NCBI GenBank assembly: GCA_902651635.1
Contig: CACRSC010000472.1
Location: 680,014 to 744,013 of the forward strand
DNA: 64,000 bases
Origin: Mastigamoeba balamuthi
Taxonomy: Eukaryota; Evosea; Mastigamoebida; Mastigamoebidae
Reading direction: 5' to 3'
A model generated the notes under the pieces. That model saw only the letters and a list, made by a program, of their open reading frames with translations. It had not been told where the DNA came from and did no database searches. Below, one piece after another: positions 22,701 to 33,840 of the stretch (position 1 is the first letter of the stretch; each line of letters begins with the position of its first letter). The position numbers were made by a program, and so were the translations under genes.

Positions 22701-24555
22701 AACAATTGCCCCTGCAATTGCCACTAACGCAAACCCGCCGACGACGCCACCCACAACGCCTGCAATGATGCTCTGGCTTGTCTTCGACGATATGGCCCAC
22801 GGCGCGTATATCGGGTCGATAATGACGCCACTCCCGATTGACCAGTTGCCGATGACTTTGAGGTTGTCGTCTCGGTGCACCCAAGCGTAGATCTTGATCG
22901 AGGCGAAGCGGTCCCCGTTCTCGTCGAACGAGATATCCCCTGTGGTGCCCTCGTAGTCCAGCGAGATGAGCGTCGAGTACAGCAGCGACCTGTTGTGCGG
23001 GTCCTTGCCAGCTGCGACCAGCTTCTTCACGGCGTAGACCCAGGCGAGTGCTGCGTCGTACTCGAAGTAGGTGTAGATGTTCAGCGCCTCTTCGGCCCCC
23101 AGGAACTTGACAAAGTCGCTGTCGAACTTGTCCTTGAGGGCAGTAGATTCAACAGCGGTGGCCATGCCCAGGATGTTGGTGTTGTTGGTGATCATAGCCG
23201 CCAGCTCAGGGTAATGCTCAGCTATCAGGCTGCGGGTGAAGTCTGTGGTGATGCCGTCGCCCAGAATCCACGCGTTGGGCTTCTCCAGTATGCCAAGGAT
23301 GCGTGCCTCCTCGAGCACAGGTAGGCACGTTAACGATGTGCAGTACAGCACGAACACTTCTGCGTTTGTCGCCTCGAGTTCGAACATCTAAGCCGAGGAG
23401 GGGCGAGGAACCCGTCCAGCAGTCAGCGACAGTCGGTTCACAATTGTCTCACCGTGCTCTGGAGGTCTTTGGCCCTGGATATTGTGGGGGAGTAGTATAT
23501 CGTGGCAACTACATCGATAGGCGGCTCCGCACGCGCTGCGTACGTGACGAGCTTTTCCAGGCCGCCCTGCCCGTAGCTGTCGTTGTTGGCGATGCCAGCG
23601 ATCTTGGTGATGCCGTACTTGGACAGCATCTGGATCATCGCCAGGCTCTGCGCGCGTGTCCCGTGCGGGCCAAGTAAATATAGTGGAGCGCTGGATGTGG
23701 TGGTTGTGATGGGTGTGGCCTCTACGCGGTGCCGCTCGTTCGTGGTGGAACGCACAGTGAGGGCGTCGGAGGAGCAGACGCGGAGGAAGTGCGGGTACTT
23801 GGTCTTGTCGCTGAGCAGGGGGCTCGTGGCCTGGGCAGAGATGACAGGGATGCCGCTGGCGGTGAGGCCGGTGTGGGTGGCGTCGCCGTTGAGCATCGAC
23901 ATGGTGACGCGGCTCGAGTCGACGCCGATGACCGAGACGACGGGGAACTCGCTGAAAGTCGTCGCTGCGATAGGGCCTCGGCTCTGATGGACGAGGCACA
24001 ATTGTTAGATACACCTTTGCGAGATCAGTTGATCATGCTTGCATGCACACCAGACGTCTTTTTCCTCAACAGATTTTGGCAGAAGGGCCGAGTGCTATTG
24101 AGAATAACTACAAGGAAGCCAAAAATAGAAGCCGTGGAATGCAGGAGAGAAACGCACCGTCAAGCTGTAGTCATCGAAAAAGAGAATGGAGACCCTGTAG
24201 TGACCGAAGTACCCCGCGGCCGACGCGTTGATGAGGGCCATGCAGACCGACATGACTTGCTAATGAAGTCGGTCATTTTTAGCTAAGTCATGCGCCGGGG
24301 CAAATGCCAGTGCGCGCCTGGAAGTTCTCGACGCATGAGATGGTGTCAACCACGCCGACGACAAGCGTGCCGTCGGGAGCGTGCGTCTCGTTGGCGCTCT
24401 GGAACAGCGTGCAGGGCGTCCAGTTGTACGTTGTCGCCAGCGTGCCCTGCCCGGGGGAGTGATGGCAGGTTAGCGTGGCAAATTCCTCGCTTCCTGCTGG
24501 GCTCGAGAGCGCAGCGCACAGCGACAGCAAAGCTTAGGAGCAGTGTGTAGTGCAT
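19738..24555 (-). CDS. Receptor kinase-adenylyl cyclase-kinase, copy 1
   Basis: A multi-exon transmembrane receptor, N to C: signal peptide (MHYTLLLSFAVAGTLA across the first intron), ligand-binding ectodomain of the periplasmic-binding/ANF-receptor type (about 24470-22790; GTLVVGVVDTISCVENFQ, IPVISAQATSPLLSDKTKYP, YGITKIAGIANNDSYGQGG), one helix (SIIAGVVGGVVGGFALVAIA), TKL kinase 1 (about 22600-21650; GHGSFG, VAAK, IIHCDLKSSN, DFG, SAPE), class III cyclase (about 21600-20830) and TKL kinase 2 (about 20680-19741; VAIKKFF, IVHRDLKSSN, SDFG, MAPE). Cyclase residues: metal Asp in FTDIQQST (made by splicing) and in KTEGDAF; Lys in VKTEGD and Asp in IDFIGP are the adenine-type pair; VNKASR supplies transition-state Asn and Arg. 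It is therefore predicted to be an adenylyl cyclase. Kinase 1 has HCD instead of HRD. Introns 24317-24260 (GCGCGC) and 21532-21491 (GCACAA) are GC-AG. Confidence 0.85.
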
Positions 24556-25117
24556 TCGTGTCGCGAGAGGCGGGGTGGAAGCCCGGGCTGAGAGAGATCA
24601 GGATATCTTCGGACTCCGCGAAGAGAAATAGTATTCCGTGTGAGCAAGCACACGATTCCTCTGATACTCCTCTCGAAGAGAGAGAAAAGACCAAGCACGT
24701 GAATAGTTCACAAGATTGTGGATTAGATTGGCAAACGGAATTGGATGCTAGAGGCGCCTCTCCCAGAGGTCCGAACCCTTCCCTGCTCGACGCCCTGCTG
24801 TAACCAGCGCTCTGCTGCCCTGATTTGGGCAGGAAAAAAAGAAACACGATAAAATGAATATCATCACCCCTTTCGGCTACTGTTTTGCGTTTTACCGGCA
24901 CAAGGCATGAATGGGTGGGAGGTGGAACACTGAGGTCGCACGCGCAGGCTCAAAACGAACAGGAAGAATGCAAACCTGAGTGCCATGAAGGTGTCAACAA
25001 TACCCACACAGAATTCTCCTTGTCAGATGCAATTGGCAAATGCTGGAATCGACAAAAAGTACAGCAGTCAAGGTTGGTGTGCTTTACTGCATGCGCAGGT
25101 GGATGCACAAATGTTGG
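24556..25117. other. Intergenic spacer between the tandem receptor genes
   Basis: About 560 bp holding the 5' flank of copy 1 and the 3' flank of copy 2. Short frames exist on both strands, but none resembles a protein or has the exon-like codon pattern of the neighbours. No RNA gene or repeat recognised. Confidence 0.5.
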
Positions 25118-28100
25118 TCACAAAGCTGCCAGCTGCTCTCCGATCGCCTTGAAGGTGGGGCGTTGGCTGGGCTGCTGGTCCCAGCACTTGCAAAACAGCT
25201 CAACGTACTCAGTGCTGTATGCACCCAGCTTCTTGGGGATCTCGGGCCTCTTTCCCAGAAGGATGTCACGGGCAATGGCGACCTTGTTGAGGACCTTGAA
25301 GGGCAGGTCGCACGAGAGGATCTCGTTCATCACGACGCCGAAGCTGTAAACGTCCGACGCCTCGGAGTAGGTGGCGCTGCTGAGCACTTCGGGGGCCATC
25401 CACGCGATGGTGCCGCACAGCGTGCTGGTCTTGTTGGCAGTCTTGACAGCTGCCAGCCCGAAGTCGGACAGCTTCACGTCCATCCGCTTGCTCAGCTGTG
25501 GTGCATGCGAGAGACTGAGAATCAAGCACACCGAGATTGTGGAAAACAATGAGGGGCGGGGCATACGAGGATGTTGGAGGACTTGAGGTCACGGTGGACA
25601 ATGTTGCAGAGGTGGAGGTACGTGAGAGCGCTACAGATGGAAGTCAGGATGGCGATGCCGCGCTGCTTCTCCAGCTGGGAGCTACTGCTGATGACCTGAC
25701 GGAGGTTGCCCATGTCCATCCACTCGGTCACTATGAACATGTTGTGCGGCTCCATGCACGCCCCCATCTGATGATTGATTTGCGACTGAGTCTTGTCGTT
25801 TGCACAATTGTCGTCGGTTGAGATGGCCGCACAAAGAGAAGAACGTTGGGATGGCGGATCTCGGAGAGGAGGGCAATTTCCTTGATCTGGCGCTCGATCT
25901 CAGTCATGGTGACGCTGTCCACCTTCTGCCTGAAGAACTTCTTCACGGCCACCGTCTGGCTCCTCCATACTCTGCATCAAATGCCTTGTTACTCACCAGC
26001 TCGCAGCTGATAACTCGCGCAGTTCGTACCCCTTGAAGACAACACCGAAGCTGCCCTTGTCCTTGACCTCGTCGATGGTCTCGATGTCGCTGGGTGAGAT
26101 GGCCCACGCTGGCATGCTCTTGGACTGCGAGAACCTCTCGTACAGGTCGAGTGCTGCCTCTGGGACGTGGGGCTTGGCGAGATCGCGGTTCATCGACACC
26201 ATCTCGATTTCGTCGGAGAACTGACGCTCGAGCCCGGCAATCGCGAAGTCGTAGAGGTCTTCGGGCTGCGCGATGCCCTTAAGCTGCACAGTTCCCAGAT
26301 CACGAATCCTCCCAAGTTGTTCCAGGGCCTGGCGGTCCTGATGTATCTCTTCAACAGCCGCGGAGCTCAGCACGATCTGCCCGCCCTTGGCCGACGAAGC
26401 CACGCGGGACGCCTTGTTGACGCAGGGACCGATGAAGTCGATGTTGGTCCCGATGCTGCTACCAGCCGAATTGAACGAGTTGATCGAGTTCATTGCATCT
26501 CGTGCATGCGACTTGTCCACCTCAGGCTCTCCAACGTGTATTCCCATCCGCACCCGCAGCCCCTGGAACATGACCGTATCGCCTGCTCGAAAGTGGCAGA
26601 ACCGACTTTAGATGAGCGGGGCCAGAACGCATTTGTACTTACCATTCGTGATAGAGCTGCACGCCGGGAACTCGAGGAGGGTTGGATTCCACTTGAGGAG
26701 CACCAACGAGCGCTGTGCTGCAACGCAGAACCGCAGCGCGTCGATGGCTGCCTGGAACGCGATCATGAAGGCGTCGCCCTCTGTCTTGACTTCATAGCCG
26801 TTGTGGCGGCGCAGAGCAGCACGCATTGCGTCGTGGTGCTGGTACAGCGCCTCCTTCATCAGAGACGGGTTCCACTCCCACAGCTCCGTTGACTGCTGTA
26901 TGTCTGCGAAGAGGAAAAGAACAGGTCCGTTAATCGTCGAAGTAATAATCGGCGTCATACCGGTGAAGACAATGGCCATCTTGCCAGTCGGTGGAGGAAC
27001 AATGTTGTTGCATCCCTCCTCGGCTCTCTGGAATTACTTGATATGAGTACTCTGCGTCCGGCGGTGAAAATAAAGAAGGCTGTACAATGATGTCTTTGAG
27101 AAGCTCTGGCGCCCTCTTGAGGGTCATCAGGATGTTGGCGAATTCTGGCCGCGCAGCGGGGTATTGGTCCCAGCACTCCTCCATCAGCTCCCGCAGTGGC
27201 TTAACACTCTCGAACTCGGGTCCCACTTCTGGCCGCATATTCTCGGCCACGCGAGAAGCGACGAGCACGGGATTCATGTCCTTGTAGGGCAGGTCGCGCG
27301 TCACCATCTCCCACACCATCACGCCAAACGCGTACACGTCGCTCTTGGTCGAGAACGACCCGCTCTTGATGATCTCTGGGGCAGACCAGAACAGGCTGCC
27401 CAGCACAGAGTCATCACTCTGCGTGACGGAGCCGCTTCCGTGCTGCTGCGCGATGACAGTCAGGCCAAAGTCGCACACCTTGGCCTGCATGCTTCCAGAC
27501 ATCTGGTTGTGCGTGGCAAGTCGGTTAGTACGAGGTAGGCGAACTCGGAAGTGCGAAAACACACAAGGATGTTGGAGCTCTTGAGGTCGCAGTGGATGAT
27601 CGGAGGGTTGCTCCCGTGCAGGTACGCCATGCCCGCTGCGATGTCGTTCAGGATGCTGAGCCTCAGCTTCAGTGGCAGTGGCAACGCCTTCTCGGAGAGA
27701 ACGTCAAAGAGTGACCCGTTTGGCATGAACTCGGTGACGATGGTGAGACCAGTGTCTGTCTTGACGTAGCACATGAACAGCAGCAGATTGGGGTGCCTGA
27801 GCGCCTTCATAATGGCAACCTCCTGCAGGAGCTTCTCCTCATCAATGTCCTTCAGCTTCCGGGTCAGTATAACCTTGGCAGCAACCTGGGTTCCTCTCCA
27901 CTGTGCTCTAGTGGGGTATACGTGAGATAGGGTTGAGCATTGTATTCGGACTTGTATACTGTTCCAAAGCTGCCGTGACCCATCTCCTCTCCAATCTGTA
28001 GCTCTGAAGGATCGACCATGAACTTGCTTTTTTCCGACTCGATCTGCGGGACGTGGAGGTCGATCGTGAGGAAAGCAGAAAACAACTGAAGCTGAGTCCG

Positions 28101-30128
28101 CTGAGGAAGCGAACCTTTATGAGCAGGCTGCGTTGCACACGCTGCTGACGCCACATAATCGATCCTACAACAGCCCCCGCAACAGCCACCAGAGCCAAGC
28201 CTCCGACGACGCCACCCACCACGCCGGCGACGATGTTATGGCTCGTCGACGTTGGGAGGGCCCACGGGGAGTAGAGAGGATCGATTGAAACGCCGCCTCC
28301 GATTGTCCAGTTTCCTATGATCATGAGGTCGTTTTTGCCGTGCACCCACGCGTAGATCCTGATCGAGGCGAAGCGGTCCCCGTTCTCGTCGAACGAGATA
28401 TCCCCTGTGGTGCCCTCGTAGTCCAGCGAGATGAGCGTCGAGTACAGCAGCGACCTGTTGTGCGGGTCCTTGCCAGCTGCGACCAGCTTCTTCACGGCGT
28501 AGACCCAGGCGAGTGTTGCGTCGTACTCGAAGTAGGTGTAGATGTTCAGCGCCTCTTCGGCCCCCAGGAACTTGACAAAGTTGGTGTCGAACGTGTCTTT
28601 AAGAGCTGTCGAGTCAACCGCGGTGGCCATGCCCAGAATGTTGGTTTTGTTGGTGATCACCTCCGCCAGAGCTGCCGTTACCGAGATGAGACGGGACAAA
28701 CAGATGAGCGTTGCTGTGTAAGGGAAGTACCTGGGTAGTGCTCAGCGACCAGCTGGAGATTGAAGTCTGTGGTGATGCCGTCGCCCAGGATCCACGTGTT
28801 GGGCTTCTCCAGTATTCCCATGACTCGCGCTTGCTCGAGCACAGGCATGCACGTCAGCGAGGTGCAGTACAGAATGTATGCTTCCGCTCCGGTTGCTTCA
28901 AGGTCGAACAGCTGCGCGAGTGCGTTGCGGTTGTACAAGGGCCGTCAGTTTACCTCCAGCAGATATAAGGTGGATGAGCTCACGGTCATCTGGAGGTCTT
29001 TCGGCTTGGTGACGGTGGGTGAGTAGAAGATGGTCGACACGACCTCTATCGGCGGCTCCGCACGCGCCGCGTAAGTGACGAGCTTTTCCAGGCCGCCCTG
29101 CCCGTAGCTGTCGTTGTTGGCGATGCCAGCGATCTTGGTGATGCCGTACTTGGACAGCATCTGGATCATCGCCAGGCTCTGCGCGCGTGTCCCGTGTGGG
29201 CCAAGTCAGTATTGTGGAGCGCTGGATGTGGTGGTTGTGATGGTTGTGGCCTCTGCGCGGTGCCGCTCGTTCGTGGTGGAACGCACAGTGAGGGCGTCGG
29301 AGGAGCAGACGCGGAGGAAGTGCGGGTACTTGGTCTTGTCGCTGAGCAGGGGGCTCGTGGCCTGGGCAGAGATGACAGGGATGCCGCTGGCGGTGAGGCC
29401 GGTGTGGGTGGCGTCGCCGTTGAGCATCGACATGGTGACGCGGCTCGAGTCGACGCCGATGACCGAGACGACGGGGAACTCGCTGAAAGTCGTCGCTGCG
29501 ATAGGGCCTCGGCTCTGTGCGGGTTCAGGCACAGCTGAGCATTGCGCAATATCTTCTCGGGCACGGGTGGTTGACGCATGCAATCGGATGGCTCCAAATA
29601 GAGAAGTGAACCGGCGCACCGCGAAAGGAAATGCCTGGAATTACCGAAGCCCCCAAAATAGAGCACCCCACCCCCGGGGTGGCAGCGCTGGACGCTTCAA
29701 GTGCTACTACGCGCGCCTGCGCACCGTCAAGCTGTAGTCGTCGAAGAAGAGGATGGACACGTTGTAGCTGCCGAAAGAACCCGCCGCAGACGCGTCCATG
29801 AGGGCCATGCAGACCGACATAACTTGCTGCGTTTCCGCGGGTTTCAAGTCAGCCGAGGGGCGCGGGAGAGAGTGCAGAAGCAGGCGGGGGCTCGCCTGGA
29901 AGTTCTCCACGCATGTTATCGTGTCGACGACGCCGACGACGAGCGTGCCCGGGGGCGCGCGCGTCGTCGTGTTGCTCGTGAAAATCGTGCACGGAGTCCA
30001 GTTGTACGTCGCCACGGCCTGAGCGCGGCGAGTGAGCTGGCGGCTTGCAGGCGAGCGCCGAGGGGGGCAGAAGGACGCACAGCGACGGCGAGCATCAGGA
30101 GCAGCGAGGCCCGCGTGGCGGAGTACAT
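25118..30128 (-). CDS. Receptor kinase-adenylyl cyclase-kinase, copy 2
   Basis: Tandem paralogue of the preceding gene with the same order: signal peptide (MYSATRASLLLMLAVA), ANF/periplasmic-binding ectodomain (about 30017-28270), transmembrane helix (HNIVAGVVGGVVGGLALVAV), TKL kinase 1 (about 28030-27090; GHGSFGTVY, IIHCDLKSSN, DFGLTVI, SAPEIIKSG), class III cyclase (about 27020-26240; FTDIQQST after splicing, KTEGDAFMIAF, IDFIGPCVNKASRV) and TKL kinase 2 (about 26060-25121; VAVKKFF, IVHRDLKSSN, SDFGLAAV, MAPEVL). The same Lys and Asp predict adenylyl rather than guanylyl cyclase. The protein is about 1,350-1,400 residues. The ectodomain-first-exon intron 29895-29827 begins GCGAGC, while the cyclase intron 26960-26904 begins GTATGA where copy 1 has GCACAA. 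Long stretches are nearly identical to copy 1, including an intron; others have diverged. Ligand unknown. Confidence 0.85.
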
Positions 30129-30773
30129 GAGCGCAAAATTACCTTTCGGGCTATTATGCGCAGCGCCTCTTTTCAGTTCTGAAAAAGAGGGTCGCTGAAA
30201 TCTTATGTGGAACAATCTGTACCTTGTGGCGGCGGTTCAATCGATGCATCTCGGCTTGCCAGCAGCCAGAATAGTGGAGGCAATGCTTGGGCACCTGGGC
30301 ATTCTGGTGGCCCGCGCGCATAAATAAACCCGAAATTTCTGTGTCCTGATTTCCGAAGCAGTATGGACAATTGCGTTCCGCTGTGCTCAGTTTCGGAGGG
30401 GATTCGGGCGATGGCCTGGGGGGAGCCTCCCTGCATACCGAGAGTAGAGGAGGCGGTGACAGAAAGAAAAAGTGGCTTTGTGAGCAGTCCGTAGCTTCGA
30501 ATTGTCGGCAATGGCCCGCGCGAAAAACAGTGACAGAACCAGGAACATCAGTCATTTTAAAAGGACACCGCGAAGGGGGAATGTGAAGGCGCTGCACGCC
30601 GACTAGAAGCTTCCACCGCCTATTACGAAATCGCATCTGCAGTTTGGACCGTTGGACTTGGGCAGTCGTACCGTGTGGGCTGGCGTCCCATGCCGTGTGT
30701 GTGTGTGTGTGTGTGTCTCTCTCTCTCTCTCCGCCTGGTCTGCCGCCTGCGGTAGTCCGCGTCGCGTGGCCTC
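30129..30773. other. Intergenic region with a cryptic Cys/His-rich reading frame
   Basis: The 5' flank of receptor copy 2 and the 3' flank of the U-box gene. On the minus strand near 30370-30190 one frame encodes NCPYCFGNQDTEI followed by KHCLHYSGCWQAEMHRLNRR, which looks zinc-finger-like, but no start, splice partner or homologue is recognised. A TG/TC microsatellite lies at 30695-30731. Otherwise I see nothing. Confidence 0.35.
30695..30731 (+). repeat. TG/TC dinucleotide microsatellite
   Basis: An uninterrupted run of GT units followed by CT units, about 37 bp in all, just downstream of the U-box gene's stop codon. Likely length-polymorphic. Confidence 0.9.
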
Positions 30774-31667
30774 TCACTCGGGCTCCTGCGCGCATCGCCA
30801 CGCGAACTCGACGAGGTGCCCCGCAGCGTACAGCGCCCCGAGGCCCGCGCAGACCGACGCCTTCGGGCTGGCGGCCACCGAGGCCGCTGCAGCGCGCAGG
30901 GACCCCGCGCCCCGGGCCGCCGCAGCTGCCCTCTGCAGGGCGCCGGCCAGCAGCGCGGCGGCCCTCTGCTTGGCGTGCGCGGGGGCGCAGACAGCGCAGC
31001 AGTAGAGCAGCCCGGCGACCAGCGCGTGGCCCAGGGCGAAGCGCACGGCGCCGGGCACGAGCACGCAGAGCTCTGCGGCGACGGCCCAGGCGAGGAGGCC
31101 CGCGGCTGCGCACTCGAGGGCGAGCGCGAGGGAGACGGCCGCGGCGGCCAGCGAGAGGGCGACGAGCAGCACCGAGTCGACGACGCCGACGAGGGCCAGC
31201 ACGACGCGCACGGGGCTCGCCGCGAGGCCCGCGCCGGCGCGCAGGCACCGCAGCAGCGCCCGCGCGAGCAGTGTTGCCGCGTAGTGCTCGTCGGCGAGCA
31301 GCCACGGCAGCGCGCAGACGAGGCAGAGCGCGTGGGCGACGACGGCGCAGAGAACGGCCACGTGCACGGGCTGCGCAGCGGCCGCAGCGGACGCGGAGGC
31401 GGCGAGCTCGCGCAGGCGGGCGAGGGGGTCGGGGCCCTGGGGCGCGGCGGGGCCCGCGGGGGCGGCGGAAGCGCTGCGGAGGGCGTAGTTGGGGCGGAGC
31501 GAGTCGGGGGTGACGCCCTGCTGGCGGCACGTGGGGCAGCGGCTGCTCGTCCGCAGCCACGCCAGCAGCGCGACCTCGCTGAACGAGTGGCCGCAGGGCG
31601 TGATGACCGCGTCGACCATCGGCTGCAGCGTGATGGGGTCGACCAGGGGGTCCTGCTCCTGCTCCAT
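30774..31667 (-). CDS. U-box E3 ligase-like polytopic membrane protein
   Basis: Single-exon gene of 297 residues. Residues about 5-50 form a U-box (DPLVDPITLQPMVDAVITPC, GHSFSEVALLAWL, SRCPTCRQ), the E2-binding fold of ubiquitin ligases. A Pro/Ala linker and then several Ala/Leu/Val-rich hydrophobic segments follow (VAVLCAVVAHALCLVCALPW, VRVVLALVGVVDSVLLVALS, LLAWAVAAELCVLV, GHALVAGLLYCCAVC), so at least four membrane passes are likely. The end is LVEFAWRCAQEPE. A U-box anchored in membrane suggests ubiquitylation of membrane or ER clients, but no known family with this arrangement is recognised. It is divergent from the EF-hand gene with about 190 bp between starts. Confidence 0.75.
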   Translation of the reverse strand: MEQEQDPLVDPITLQPMVDAVITPCGHSFSEVALLAWLRTSSRCPTCRQQGVTPDSLRPNYALRSASAAPAGPAAPQGPDPLARLRELAASASAAAAAQPVHVAVLCAVVAHALCLVCALPWLLADEHYAATLLARALLRCLRAGAGLAASPVRVVLALVGVVDSVLLVALSLAAAAVSLALALECAAAGLLAWAVAAELCVLVPGAVRFALGHALVAGLLYCCAVCAPAHAKQRAAALLAGALQRAAAAARGAGSLRAAAASVAASPKASVCAGLGALYAAGHLVEFAWRCAQEPE

Positions 31668-31858
31668 TCGGGCCCTCCGGTGTGTTCGTTTGCTTCAAAG
31701 GGTGACAGGCCAGATTCTCCAGGGCAGATTCACCGGCGCCGAGTGAATCCGGGCGGGGAATCTATTCGGGCCCGTGTTCTAAAAACAGGAGCAGCGGGGA
31801 CCTGGTCACTTATAGCCACTCCTTCAGCGCAGAGCAGCCCGGGCCACGCACCGCGAGA

Positions 31859-33305
31859 ATGTTCGATAAGGACAACCACGGCTACCTCACGCTGGTGGAG
31901 CTCACCTCCATCATGAACGCCCTGGGCGTGCGTCCCCTGGCCAACGCGGAGACCAGGCAGCACTCATGGCCCCCCGAGTCTCACATAAAAACCGCGGACT
32001 GCAGTATGCCGAGCTGTCGATGTCGCTGCTCGAGAGGGCCCAGGTGCCCGTGGACGGCGAGAAGGGCATCGACTACAAGAGCATGCAGAGGCTGCTGCAC
32101 AGCCCTGAGCTCAGCGAGCTGCTCGACTACACTTTCAACAAGGCGAGACAGAGGCCACCGCTTCTCACTACACTGCTCCTCTGCTGACCGGGGGGCGAAT
32201 GCGAACTCACAGCACAACTCGACGTACAACTTGAGGGTCGTCAAGAAGACGCTGGCGCTGCTGTCGTCGAGCACGCTCTCTGTCGCGGACGTCGCGGCAG
32301 CTCGCATGGCGTTCACTGCCTACGAGCAGGAGTGCTCTGGAATGCCAAAGGTACGAGGCCGTCCTCAGGTGGTGCTTTGGGCTCTGACAGGTCCGCGCAG
32401 GACGAGAACGCGGTGCTGGACACGCTGAGGGCGGCGGGGAAGGCGTGCGCTCCGAAGCAGGTCAAGTCGTGGCTCTCGGGGCTGCACGAGAGCGTTCCCG
32501 AGCGGGTACAGCTGTACGAGTTCCTCGACCTCATCACGCTCTGCGTCCGCAGAGACCTCAGGCCATTCGAGCCATCGTTCCGCCAGGACGACCAGTCCAA
32601 CCTCCAGCGCGACCCCGATGGCTTCTACACAGTGAGCCCGCCACAGGTCCCACGACCTTGCTCGATCTCACGCCACTGATGGTCTAGTTGGCAAGCCCTG
32701 ACTTCCTGGACCACGCCGAGATCAAGCTGTCCAAGAAGCTCGACGATGAGTTCCTCGCTGCGGCTGAGGCTGCGAGGAAGCAGAGGCGAGCAGCACAGGC
32801 AGCCCATGCTGAGGCAGCCAAGGCGGGAGACGACGTTGCCGCTAAGAAAACTGCCCGAGCTCAGGTTTCCGAGCTCGAGCGGTACGAGGTCCTCAAAGAG
32901 ACTATCAAGGAGACCAACCGCAAGATGCTTGCTGCAAAGGGCGCTGGTCCCGGCGCCGCTGCTGCTGCCGCTGCCGCTGCAGCCACAGCTGCTGCGAATG
33001 CGACGACAGAGGCCAAGAGCGCAGGGACAAAGCCCAAGGCGGGTCCGAGCCTTAACACAACTGCACGCGGGCAGGCAGGAGGGAAAACGGATGAGGGCCC
33101 ACATCGGCTTCCGGAGATACGCACAGAGACGGCGGCCGTGTGGGAAGAGGCAGGAAAGAGCGAGAAGACCAAGACAATCGTGAAGGAGGAGGCAGCGTTC
33201 GCCATACCCAGACAATGGCCAGCGGACATCTCTGCAGTGGCCACCATCGAGAACTCAATCCCGGCGGAGCAGGTGTCAGGGTTCGTGGCAAGGTCTGCAA
33301 GGTAA
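31859..33305 (+). CDS. EF-hand (calmodulin-like) protein with coiled-coil tail
   Basis: Exons: from 31859; about 32006-32142; 32213-about 32350; about 32400-32630; about 32689-33305. The first Ca-binding loop is FDKDNHGYLTLVE followed by LTSIMNALGVRP, a calmodulin-type EF-hand without its leading helix, so an upstream exon may exist. Further helical pairs (GEKGIDYKSMQRLL, AYEQECSGMPKDENAVLDTL, VQLYEFLDLITLCVRR) look like degenerate EF-hands. The C-terminal part is a charged helix rich in Ala, Lys and Glu (DDEFLAAAEAARKQRRAAQA) with an Ala run. The intron 32143-32212 begins GCGAGA, with no GT nearby. The exact first junction is unresolved. A GTAAGA at the stop (33302) could splice to an exon at about 33520, extending the protein. 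Calcium sensing is likely; the target is unknown. Confidence 0.65.
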
Positions 33306-33519
33306 GATGTCGTGTATGAAATAGACTGATTGTTTGATTCGCATGAGCCCTGGTTTTTCTCATTGTTAGTATGCATATTGCTGTATCGATTTTGGGTTGT
33401 CCGTTGACAATTCAATTGATACATTCAATTCTCTTTTCGTAGAAGGTAGTAAGACCAGTATCGTTCACACTCACACTCACTCCTACTTCTCATCACATAT
33501 TATTGCCACCATAGCAGGA

Positions 33520-33800
33520 AAAATGAGAACAAGGCAGATTTGATCGAGGTTTTTGAGCTTGTCAAGAGCGGACATGGCACCATCAGATCAAGTCAGGGCA
33601 GTTGAGTTGGTCAAAAGAGCAGCTCTATCTTCATTTGTAAGGCGAAGGCACATCCATCCAAAAGTCAGACAAGAGGCATTGTTGGTCACAAAAAGAATGA
33701 TAGAGGTGAGAAGAAACATGATGAACAGCAAAGAATGTTGTCTTGATCTGGAAAGAGATCGTAAAATTGAAATCCTGGTCAATTGTGCAGGGTGAAGCAC
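33520..33800 (+). other. Possible extra exons of the EF-hand gene
   Basis: After an AG near 33518 a frame reads ENKADLIEVFELVKSGHGTI. A 31-nt GT-AG candidate intron would then join to SSFVRRRHIHPKVRQEALLV and TKRMIEVRRNMMNSKE. Phases agree with a splice from 33301. The base composition is AT-richer than the upstream exons, so this could instead be a separate relic at the edge of the mobile island. Confidence 0.25.
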
Positions 33801-33840
33801 TTTCAAGAAACTGCATAACTCTTCTGAGAAGAGATATGGG

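Noticed and set aside
19738-24555. Reading the receptors as guanylyl cyclases
   Set aside because: The purine-specifying pair is Lys and Asp rather than Glu and Cys, so adenylyl cyclase is the better prediction.
30154-31698. 514-codon minus-strand frame over the U-box gene
   Set aside because: Only the overlapping frame carries the U-box and hydrophobic helices; this one is Arg/Gly-rich antisense-type sequence apart from the small Cys/His patch noted separately.
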